Assembly: GCA_016218065.1 (NCBI GenBank)
Contig: JACRFA010000044.1
Span: 1-37,366 of the forward strand
Direction of reading: 5' to 3'
Length of the DNA stretch: 37,366 nucleotides
From: Ignavibacteriota bacterium
Lineage (GTDB): Bacteria > Bacteroidota > Ignavibacteria > UBA10030 > UBA6906
The position numbers were made by a program, and so were the translations under genes. Numbering within the stretch: the stretch's first letter is position 1; each line of letters opens with the position of its first letter. The notes under the pieces are model-generated. The model saw nothing but the letters and a program-made list of their open reading frames with translations. It was not told the DNA's origin and ran no database searches. Positions 31,618-37,366 of the stretch are shown piece after piece.

Positions 31618-31642
31618 GAGTCATCTTCAGGCAAGATGACTC
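31618..31642 (-). terminator. perfect 10-bp hairpin between mnmA and the SulP gene
   Basis: GAGTCATCTT, loop of five, AAGATGACTC, all exact. On the minus strand it is followed by TTCCATTTTTC. It is a terminator for mnmA or an attenuator 20 bases upstream of the SulP start. The U-tract is interrupted, so some readthrough is likely. Confidence 0.55.
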
Positions 31643-31703
31643 ATCTGCAGTGAGAGGAATCTGCCTATCTATGAATTTGCGCCGCCTGCATCGGTTGACG
31701 TCG

Positions 31704-32798
31704 TTACTCGACAATCTCGTCGATTACTCCGCCGCCGACAACATCATTCTCTTCGTAGAAGACAACTGACTGACCGGGCGTAATCGCCCGCTTCTTTTCA
31801 TCAAACACTACTCGCACGCGCCCATCAGGCAACTCTTGTATCGTCGCAGCGCCGCCGGAATCTTTGTATCGGATCTTCGCATCAACACGCAACTCCGTCT
31901 TGCAGTCGGAGTACTTCTGCATGTTCACGCTTCTCGCAATCAATCCACGTTTGTAGAGCTTCTCTTCTCGACCGATTTCAATTCGGTTGTTCGTCTGATC
32001 AATCGCTGTCACGTAAAGCGGCTCGGGCCGAAACACGCCGAGGTTTCTTCTCTGACCGATTGTATAGAACGGAAATCCGCGGTGGCGTCCGACGAGTTCT
32101 CCATCCATCACGATCTCTCCGTTTGCCACCTTCGCCTCAAGCCCGGGAATTCGTTCCTTGAGAAAGCGCTCGTAGTTGTTATCGGGTATGAAACAGATCT
32201 CAAAACTCTCCGGCTTCTGCATGTTCGGCAAACCGAGCGACTTGCCGAGCGCACGCGACTCCGTCTTCGTCATCCCCGCCAACGGAAAAAGCGTTCGCTT
32301 CATCGACTCCTGCGTGAGGCCCCACAGGGCATACGACTGGTCCTTCGATTCGTCGCGGCCGCGCGACACGTAGTAGCGGCCGTTGTTCTCATTGAAGAGA
32401 ATGTTGGCGTAATGGCCGGTCGCAATCAAATCGGCGCCCAGCGCCTCCGACTTGCGGATCAACTCCTCCCACTTGATCTTTCGGTTGCAGATCACGCACG
32501 GGTTTGGCGTTCTGCCGTTCAGATACTCATCGACAAAGTTCTCAATCACCTCTGCGCCAAACTTCTCGCTGAAGTCCAGAACATAATGCGGAAATCCAAG
32601 CTTCGTCGCCACTGCGCGCGCATCGTTGATGCCATCCAGCGAGCAGCAGCTGCTCTCATTCCCGACATTGCCGCCGACATCTTCGTACCGATACGTCTTG
32701 ATCGTGATGCCGACAAGCTCATACCCCTGCTGCGCGAGAATTCCAGCGGCCACCGACGAATCAACGCCGCCGCTCATCGCAACTACAACACGTTTCAT
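31704..32798 (-). CDS. mnmA: tRNA-specific 2-thiouridylase MnmA
   Basis: A 364-residue enzyme that puts sulfur on U34 of Lys, Glu and Gln tRNAs using ATP and persulfide from IscS. PP-loop AMSGGVDSSV (residues 7-16), first catalytic cysteine in RTPNPCVICNRKIKW, TGHYA, SYALWGL, second cysteine in SFEICFIPD, then GRHRGFPFYTIGQRRNLG and the C-terminal beta-barrel ending PGQSVVFYEENDVVGGGVI. ATG 32798 is preceded by GGGAGCG; ten codons upstream in frame are not needed. Sulfur donor iscS lies in the operon at the left of the window. Confidence 0.96.
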   Translation of the reverse strand: MKRVVVAMSGGVDSSVAAGILAQQGYELVGITIKTYRYEDVGGNVGNESSCCSLDGINDARAVATKLGFPHYVLDFSEKFGAEVIENFVDEYLNGRTPNPCVICNRKIKWEELIRKSEALGADLIATGHYANILFNENNGRYYVSRGRDESKDQSYALWGLTQESMKRTLFPLAGMTKTESRALGKSLGLPNMQKPESFEICFIPDNNYERFLKERIPGLEAKVANGEIVMDGELVGRHRGFPFYTIGQRRNLGVFRPEPLYVTAIDQTNNRIEIGREEKLYKRGLIARSVNMQKYSDCKTELRVDAKIRYKDSGGAATIQELPDGRVRVVFDEKKRAITPGQSVVFYEENDVVGGGVIDEIVE

Positions 32799-33159
32799 TT
32801 CACGCTCCCATCTGCAAAGAACTCGCACTCAAGATACGGAATTGAATTTTCGCGCACAACGATGTCGGATTCCAGGGTGACTTCATCCGATCGACAATCC
32901 GAAATCCGCGCCGGCAGGCAGGCGGTCGCCATGCGGCGACTGAAGATAGATCCCAGAATCCTGAATCCCTGAAACCTGAATCTTGAAACCTGTCCGCCCT
33001 ATCTGCGTCATCGGCGCTTCTATTTCCGAACTCAGGTTGACCGCGACACGTTCTGCCCATGTCAAGTCCGGAGAAAATTTAATATTCGGAAACTTGATTT
33101 CTATCCGATTTCTACCGATAACCAGACAGAAGGCATTGTGTTCATTGAAGGAGATGACT
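32799..33159. other. divergent intergenic region, no gene
   Basis: 361 bases between mnmA (minus) and the response regulator (plus). I see a hairpin GTCGCC-ATGC-GGCGAC (32925-32940), a GCAGGCAGGCGG fragment at about 32914, and two TGAAACCTG direct repeats (32970-32978 and 32984-32992) in a CTGAATC-rich tract. These look like intergenic repeat debris. Both promoters must lie here, but I could not place them. Confidence 0.6.
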
Positions 33160-33624
33160 ATGAACCTGCTCGTGGTCGATGATGACTCTGTTGTCAGAAT
33201 GTCGATGCGCACGTTGTTGACGTCTGAGGGACACTCGGTGTGTACCGCGGCCGATGGCGAAGATGCACTCGCCAAACTTGCGTCGCACACATTCGACATG
33301 ATTATCTCGGATGTGTACATGCCGAACATGGACGGCGTGCGATTGCGCAACGTTGTACGCGAGATACCCGATAAGCGCTCGCTTCCCTTTCTCTTCATCT
33401 CCGGCTATGATGATCAGAGCACGATTGACATGATTCGCAATCCGAAGCTCGAAGGCTTCTTCAAGAAAGGGAGACCGTTGAGCGAACTGCTTTCGTGGAT
33501 CACCTACCTGACAACTCCCGAACACAAACGGTCCACCTTCCCCCCAACGCTGACAAGAGATCTTGCTTCCGACCAACAGCACGGACGTGTTCAGCGCGGA
33601 AGCTCAAGGGTTCCCCTGCTCTAG
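33160..33624 (+). CDS. stand-alone response regulator receiver protein
   Basis: A 154-residue receiver-domain protein. Acid pocket Asp8/Asp9 (VVDDDS), phosphoacceptor Asp51 in ISDVYMPNMDG, switch Ser81 in FISGYDD and Lys102 or Lys103 in FFKKGRPL are all present. After residue 118 there is only a short polar tail with no output domain, so it acts through protein contact, in a phosphorelay or chemotaxis-like role. ATG 33160 has AAGGAG six bases upstream; an ATG at 33154 overlaps that site. No kinase gene is adjacent. A strong terminator follows. Confidence 0.92.
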   Translation: MNLLVVDDDSVVRMSMRTLLTSEGHSVCTAADGEDALAKLASHTFDMIISDVYMPNMDGVRLRNVVREIPDKRSLPFLFISGYDDQSTIDMIRNPKLEGFFKKGRPLSELLSWITYLTTPEHKRSTFPPTLTRDLASDQQHGRVQRGSSRVPLL

Positions 33625-33645
33625 ACAGCAAGCACCACTTGCTTT

Positions 33646-33681
33646 CCCGCTGACTGTCAACCGGTCAGCGGGATTCTTTTT
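33646..33681 (+). terminator. Rho-independent terminator after the response regulator
   Basis: CCCGCTGAC (33646-33654) pairs exactly with GTCAGCGGG (33664-33672) around a 9-base loop, followed by ATTCTTTTT. It lies 21 bases after the stop codon. Confidence 0.8.
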
Positions 33682-33686
33682 GTCGG

Positions 33687-34205
33687 TCAGAAGGATGGAT
33701 GGCCGTACTTCACGCGGGTCAAAGTCGATCTGAAACGGAGCCGCGTGACGATGAAGATGTCGTCGTACTGTGATCTCTCGATCACCGGCGGATTGGCAAT
33801 GCCGAGCTTGGCCATGATCAGCGTGAGATTATCGGAATGACCTGCAATCAGAATCACCTCGCCGCGGTGCGCCTTCACCGAATCGATGTACGCGCCAATT
33901 GCATTGAAGGGAATCGGAACAGGCGACACATGCACCGACATTGCCGTCGGCGCAACGGTTTGCGTCGTCCGATATTTTTCCGAGACGTAGATCCGCGTCA
34001 CGCCGGATGCGCTGAGAACGTGGGCGAGCCTTTGTGCTCGCTCAATTCCGATCTCCGAAATCGATGTGGTGTCCGAGCTGTTCAGCCGTTCTGCATGCCG
34101 GACGAGAATGATGGTTGTTGCAGGCGAAAACCAGAAGTACCACGCAACCACGCACACGACGACGGGAAACGTGAGAATGATGAGAAGAGGAATGCGATTC
34201 TTCAT
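33687..34205 (-). CDS. membrane-anchored histidine phosphatase (SixA/phosphoglycerate mutase-like)
   Basis: A 172-residue protein with an N-terminal membrane anchor (residues 6-26) and a histidine phosphatase domain. The phosphorylated His37 is in LVRHAER and the second His123 in IAGHSDN. The size fits the short SixA-like branch. The catalytic domain would be outside the cytoplasmic membrane, since the N-terminus looks like a signal anchor. ATG 34205 overlaps the stop of the prolyl oligopeptidase (ATGA), so the two are coupled. Substrate unknown. Confidence 0.88.
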   Translation of the reverse strand: MKNRIPLLIILTFPVVVCVVAWYFWFSPATTIILVRHAERLNSSDTTSISEIGIERAQRLAHVLSASGVTRIYVSEKYRTTQTVAPTAMSVHVSPVPIPFNAIGAYIDSVKAHRGEVILIAGHSDNLTLIMAKLGIANPPVIERSQYDDIFIVTRLRFRSTLTRVKYGHPSF

Positions 34206-36334
34206 TGTGTTGTCTCTTGGATTTCGACGCCGAGATTCCAGAGCAAGAACGAGTACATGTCTGCTGTCGTCGCGAGTTGCTTGGCCGTGTTGCTGGCGGA
34301 GTGTCCTGATTTCGTCTCGACGCGAATGAGTACAGGATTCGGCCCGCTATGCTTTTCCTGCAGCGTTGCGATGAACTTAAACGAATGCGCAGGCACAACG
34401 CGATCATCGTGATCGGCCGTTGTAGCAAGTGTCGCGGGATAGCTGACGCCCGCGCGCAGATTGTGCAGCGGCGAGTAACGAGAGAGCGCCTGAAACTCGG
34501 TCGAGTCGTCGCTGCTGCCGTAGTCAGGCTTCCAATTCCATCCGATCGTGAACTTGTGGAAGCGCAGCATGTCCATCACCCCAACAGCCGGCAGCGCCAC
34601 CTTGAACAACTCCGGTCGCTGGCACATCACCGCTCCGACGAGTAGTCCGCCGTTGCTTCCGCCGTGCATCGCAAGCTTCTCTCGCGATGTGTACTTGTTG
34701 GCGATCAGCCACTCCGCGGCGGCAATGAAGTCATCAAACACATTTTGCTTCTGCAGCTTTGTGCCGGCGTCATGCCATTGCTCGCCGTACTCGCCTCCTC
34801 CGCGCAAATTGGCGACGCAATAGACAACGCCTTGCTCAAGCAATGCAATGAGCAGCGCATTGAACGACGGCTTCACGCTGATGTTGAAGCCACCGTAGCC
34901 GTACAGCAGCGTCGGATTCTTCCCGTTTAACTCAAGCCCCTTCTTGTGCGTGATGAACATCGGCACACGGGTCCCGTCCTTGCTCTTGTAGAAGACCTGC
35001 CGCGTTTCAAAATCTTCCGGCGCGAAAGCCACAGCGGACGAACGATAGAGTTCAGATTCCCTCGTCGCGATATCGTACTTGAAAATCGTTGTGGGGAATG
35101 TGAACGACGTGAACGTGTAGAAGATGAATGCATCGTCGTTGTTGCCGCCGAAGCCGCCCGTGGTTCCGAGTGAAGGAAGCTCGATCTCATGTTCCTTGCG
35201 TCCCTCCAGGTCGTACACGTATGCCCGGTGCCTAACATCGTTCAGGTACGTCGCGAACAACTTCCCCCCAGCCGTCGAAATGCCTTCGAGCGGCTCCTTC
35301 TGTTCAGGGAGTATCACTTTCCAGTTCTCCTCCTGCGGATGGTCAGGATCAACGAGAACGACTTTGTCGTTCGGCGCCTTGCGGTTCGTTGACATCAACA
35401 GCTTGTCTTCGATGTTGTCGATCACGCCAAAGGCATCATCAAATCCCTCGACAATTGGCTTGAATGCCGACTCCTTCTTTTTGAGATCGCGCACCCAGAT
35501 CGCATTCCCTTTCTTGCCGCGACCCCGATCCGTCACGTACAGAATCATGAACCGCTCATCCTCAGTCAGACCGATACTGTGAAAGCGGAGCGGGTTCTTT
35601 GCGTCCTCGAAGACGAGCTGATCCTGACTTTGTTCTGTGCCCACAGCGTGGTAATACACCTTGTGGTTCTCATTGCGTGCAGTGAGCGTTTTTGCCGTAT
35701 CAGCGGGCGGATCGTACTTGCTGTAGTAGAATCCGTTGCCCTGCCACGCAGCGCCGGAAAATTTTCCCCATCGGACATGATCAAGCATCAGCTTGCGTGT
35801 CGCAACCTCCATCACGAAGAACTCATGCCAGTCAGAGCCGCCTCGTGAAATCGCATACGCCAGATATTTTGCATCATGCGAGAAGCCCAGCGATGCAAGC
35901 TTGATAGTGCCGTCGGGAGAGAGTTGATTCGGATTCAACAAGACTTCCGGCGTTCCGTTGATTCCCTCCTGAATGAAGTAAACAGATTGGTTCTGCAGTC
36001 CGTCGTTCTTGGTGAAGATGAAGTATTTGCCCTTACGAAACGGCGCCGAATAGCGCGGGTAGTTGTAGATCTGCTCAAGACGTTTTCTCATCTTTTCCCG
36101 ATACGAGATTTTGGAGAGATAGTCGAAGGTGACGGCGTTTTGCTTGTTCACCCATTCTGCAACCGCCGGCGAGTTTTCATCTTCAAGCCACCGATACGGA
36201 TCGGGCACACGTACCCCGAAATATTCATCGACTACGTCGACTTTCTGTGTGCCGGGATATTGAATCTGCTGGGCGAAGCTGAAGCTGTTGGCAAGAAAGA
36301 AAATTGCCAGAAGGCGAGTGGATGTCCGTCTCAT
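34202..36334 (-). CDS. prolyl oligopeptidase (S9 family), exported
   Basis: A 710-residue serine peptidase that cleaves after proline in short peptides. A signal peptide ends near FAQQ (about 22). The seven-bladed propeller follows DPYRWLEDENSPAVAEWV and runs to about residue 430; the alpha/beta hydrolase domain has GYGGFNIS, RGGGEYGEQWH and the triad Ser560 in HGGSNGG, Asp in ADHDDRV (about 643) and His678 in KSGHSA. All catalytic parts are intact. It lies in the periplasm or outside. It is co-transcribed with the histidine phosphatase. Confidence 0.96.
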   Translation of the reverse strand: MRRTSTRLLAIFFLANSFSFAQQIQYPGTQKVDVVDEYFGVRVPDPYRWLEDENSPAVAEWVNKQNAVTFDYLSKISYREKMRKRLEQIYNYPRYSAPFRKGKYFIFTKNDGLQNQSVYFIQEGINGTPEVLLNPNQLSPDGTIKLASLGFSHDAKYLAYAISRGGSDWHEFFVMEVATRKLMLDHVRWGKFSGAAWQGNGFYYSKYDPPADTAKTLTARNENHKVYYHAVGTEQSQDQLVFEDAKNPLRFHSIGLTEDERFMILYVTDRGRGKKGNAIWVRDLKKKESAFKPIVEGFDDAFGVIDNIEDKLLMSTNRKAPNDKVVLVDPDHPQEENWKVILPEQKEPLEGISTAGGKLFATYLNDVRHRAYVYDLEGRKEHEIELPSLGTTGGFGGNNDDAFIFYTFTSFTFPTTIFKYDIATRESELYRSSAVAFAPEDFETRQVFYKSKDGTRVPMFITHKKGLELNGKNPTLLYGYGGFNISVKPSFNALLIALLEQGVVYCVANLRGGGEYGEQWHDAGTKLQKQNVFDDFIAAAEWLIANKYTSREKLAMHGGSNGGLLVGAVMCQRPELFKVALPAVGVMDMLRFHKFTIGWNWKPDYGSSDDSTEFQALSRYSPLHNLRAGVSYPATLATTADHDDRVVPAHSFKFIATLQEKHSGPNPVLIRVETKSGHSASNTAKQLATTADMYSFLLWNLGVEIQETTQ

Positions 36335-36372
36335 TCTTTTCTCTCTATTGGTTGAACGTCATAGGCATGAAC

Positions 36373-36402
36373 AAAAAAAGGGGCGCCGGGCGACGTCCCT
36401 TG
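36373..36402 (-). terminator. possible terminator after the 239-aa secreted protein gene
   Basis: On the minus strand a GC-rich imperfect stem (GGGACG pairing with CGCCCC, one mismatch) is followed by seven T residues. It lies 19-48 bases past the stop at 36421 and ahead of the oligopeptidase gene. Confidence 0.4.
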
Positions 36403-36420
36403 GAAATCGGGCGCGAACAA

Positions 36421-37137
36421 TTACCGTTTCGCGCGACGCTGAAGAGCCCGCAGATCAATCTCGCGAAGTTTTTGCAGCTGGTCGTTCGATTGCTCAGTCC
36501 TGTCAGTCTTGCGCTTGGCTTGCGTTGTGCTTTCGTTGGCATCAGCAAGCTTCTGGGCCGTAGAGGAAGGGATCGTCGTGTCCTTCCTTGCGACAGTCGG
36601 GTTCTTCTGGAACTCAAGCAGAATCTGCAAATCGTTGTCGGTCTGCTCCAACTCGGAAGAAAGCTCGACAATTTTTTTCGACTGAGCATTCAACTCAGCA
36701 GACTGAATGCGCGCAAGAGTCCGAAGGCTATCCACGACGCTGGACCGTCGCCCTTCCACTGTACTGAACTGCATGCGCTCGCGAACAAGCGATGCCATGA
36801 TCACCGATCGCGTTCGCTCGCCGCGCGGCAGCCATGGAATTTCCAGATGCTTGACGAACCAGGACAACGCGATGCTATCGTTGCGTGCGGAGTTGAAAGG
36901 ATTCACATACAGGTGAGCAAGATTCCGCACCGCGTCGGCGTAGGCCATCGTGCCGGGATACAACTCTGCGACCATCTTGTACACCAATGCTGCGCCTTGA
37001 AACGCACCGGCGGTTTCCAAGCTGTCGGCAAACGAAAGATGGTAGGTCGCGCGTGAATCAGGATCATCTTTTTCCTGCCCGCGCAGCGCTGCACCGAGAC
37101 ACGCAACCAGCGCCGTGAGCAACAGCAGCTTTTTCAT
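36421..37137 (-). CDS. secreted protein with helical repeats and coiled coil, function unknown
   Basis: A 238-residue exported protein. The signal peptide is MKKLLLLTALVACLGAAL. Residues 30-90 (HLSFADSLETAGAFQGAALVYKMVAELYPGTMAYADAV) look like a TPR-type helical hairpin. Residues about 130-235 form a long coiled-coil-like, charged helix region (QSKKIVELSSELEQTDNDL) ending in a basic tail (ALQRRAKR). I do not recognise a named family. ATG 37137 is used; three further codons upstream are possible. Its neighbour upstream is a sensor kinase that ends 15 bases before, so it may be a partner or target of a two-component system. Confidence 0.8.
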   Translation of the reverse strand: MKKLLLLTALVACLGAALRGQEKDDPDSRATYHLSFADSLETAGAFQGAALVYKMVAELYPGTMAYADAVRNLAHLYVNPFNSARNDSIALSWFVKHLEIPWLPRGERTRSVIMASLVRERMQFSTVEGRRSSVVDSLRTLARIQSAELNAQSKKIVELSSELEQTDNDLQILLEFQKNPTVARKDTTIPSSTAQKLADANESTTQAKRKTDRTEQSNDQLQKLREIDLRALQRRAKR

Positions 37138-37152
37138 TTCAGGCACTTTGAT

Positions 37153-37366
37153 TCAGTTGACCGATTGTGGAATCGCCGCAAAGCTGGGCATCGCGACTTC
37201 CTTGATTACCGGCAACTCCACTGTAAACGTGGTTCCCTCACCCACCGCACTTTCCGCAAACACCCGGCCTCCATGCGCTTCGACCAACGCCTTCACGAGT
37301 GCAAGTCCTACTCCCGTTCCTCTGCTGCTTGCTTTTGAAGAGTTCTTCGCCTGATAGAATTTTGTA
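37153..37366 (-). CDS. sensor histidine kinase, C-terminal part (partial)
   Basis: The last 70 codons of a histidine kinase whose upstream part is beyond the window. The visible part is the HATPase C-terminal half: FYQAKNSSKASSRGTGVGLAL (G2 box GTGVGLAL), VEAHGGRVFAES and GEGTTFTVELPV. The first complete codon is at 37365. A polar tail of about 18 residues follows the domain. It precedes the secreted coiled-coil gene on the same strand. The stand-alone response regulator 3.5 kb away on the other strand could be its partner, but nothing here proves it. Confidence 0.88.
   Translation of the reverse strand, partial: TKFYQAKNSSKASSRGTGVGLALVKALVEAHGGRVFAESAVGEGTTFTVELPVIKEVAMPSFAAIPQSVN

Noticed and set aside
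1-37366. tRNA or rRNA genes, insertion sequences, prophage genes
   Set aside because: I looked for T-loop-like motifs, transposase patterns and terminal inverted repeats and found none I could support; tRNAscan or similar would be decisive.

Overview
The window comes from a bacterium of the FCB group, most likely near Ignavibacteria/Kapabacteria. The best evidence is a secreted peptidase ending in a type A Por-secretion (T9SS) sorting domain with the NYPNPFNP motif. A bacillithiol gene (bshA), a SufU-type SUF operon and an FCB-like gene style agree with this. GC is middling. Non-ATG starts and 1-4 base stop/start overlaps are frequent. The assignment is inference; no rRNA or tRNA gene is visible.

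Left edge to 10.6 kb, minus strand: the 5' end of a Tat-exported protein, then a long iron-sulfur operon. In transcription order it reads Rrf2-type regulator, iscS, an uncharacterised Pro/Ala-repeat protein, sufB, an embedded VapB/VapC toxin-antitoxin pair, sufC, sufD, sufS, sufU, sufT, an A-type carrier and a small conserved protein. It carries two cysteine desulfurases and several short intergenic repeats.

10.6-15.7 kb, plus strand: a packed cluster of two ABC ATPases, at least one ABC-2 permease, two further membrane proteins, a secreted protein, a Yip1-like membrane protein and a 33-residue peptide gene.

15.8-22.8 kb, plus strand: a bacterial-microcompartment satellite. It has a 3-hydroxyacyl-CoA dehydrogenase-like protein, PduS (flavin/Fe-S electron carrier), PduT (trimeric shell protein with the Fe-S pore cysteine) and acetate kinase. 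Between pduS and pduT lies a GxxExxY (PD-(D/E)xK-like) gene embedded in seven copies of a ~122-bp imperfectly palindromic repeat. The pduS stop codon and the 3' end of the GxxExxY gene lie inside repeat units. An M14 peptidase follows, with a 54-bp palindromic repeat inserted in frame.

22.8-33 kb: YigZ-family protein, bshA, a cupin, and an ECF sigma/anti-sigma pair divergent from a small membrane protein. The last intergenic region holds two matching divergent promoters, TGAAAC-N18-GTCTAA. Then follows a minus-strand run of mnmA, a SulP-STAS-EIIA fusion transporter, a Gfo/Idh oxidoreductase, a GT-C glycosyltransferase and a GNAT acetyltransferase.

33-37.4 kb: a stand-alone response regulator with a strong terminator, an anchored histidine phosphatase, a prolyl oligopeptidase, a secreted coiled-coil protein and the 3' end of a sensor histidine kinase cut by the window edge.

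Functional links: the SUF operon and bshA serve Fe-S and thiol metabolism; IscS would supply sulfur to MnmA; PduS and PduT would pass electrons across a microcompartment shell; AckA would make ATP from acyl phosphate. The rest of the shell and its signature enzyme are not in the window.
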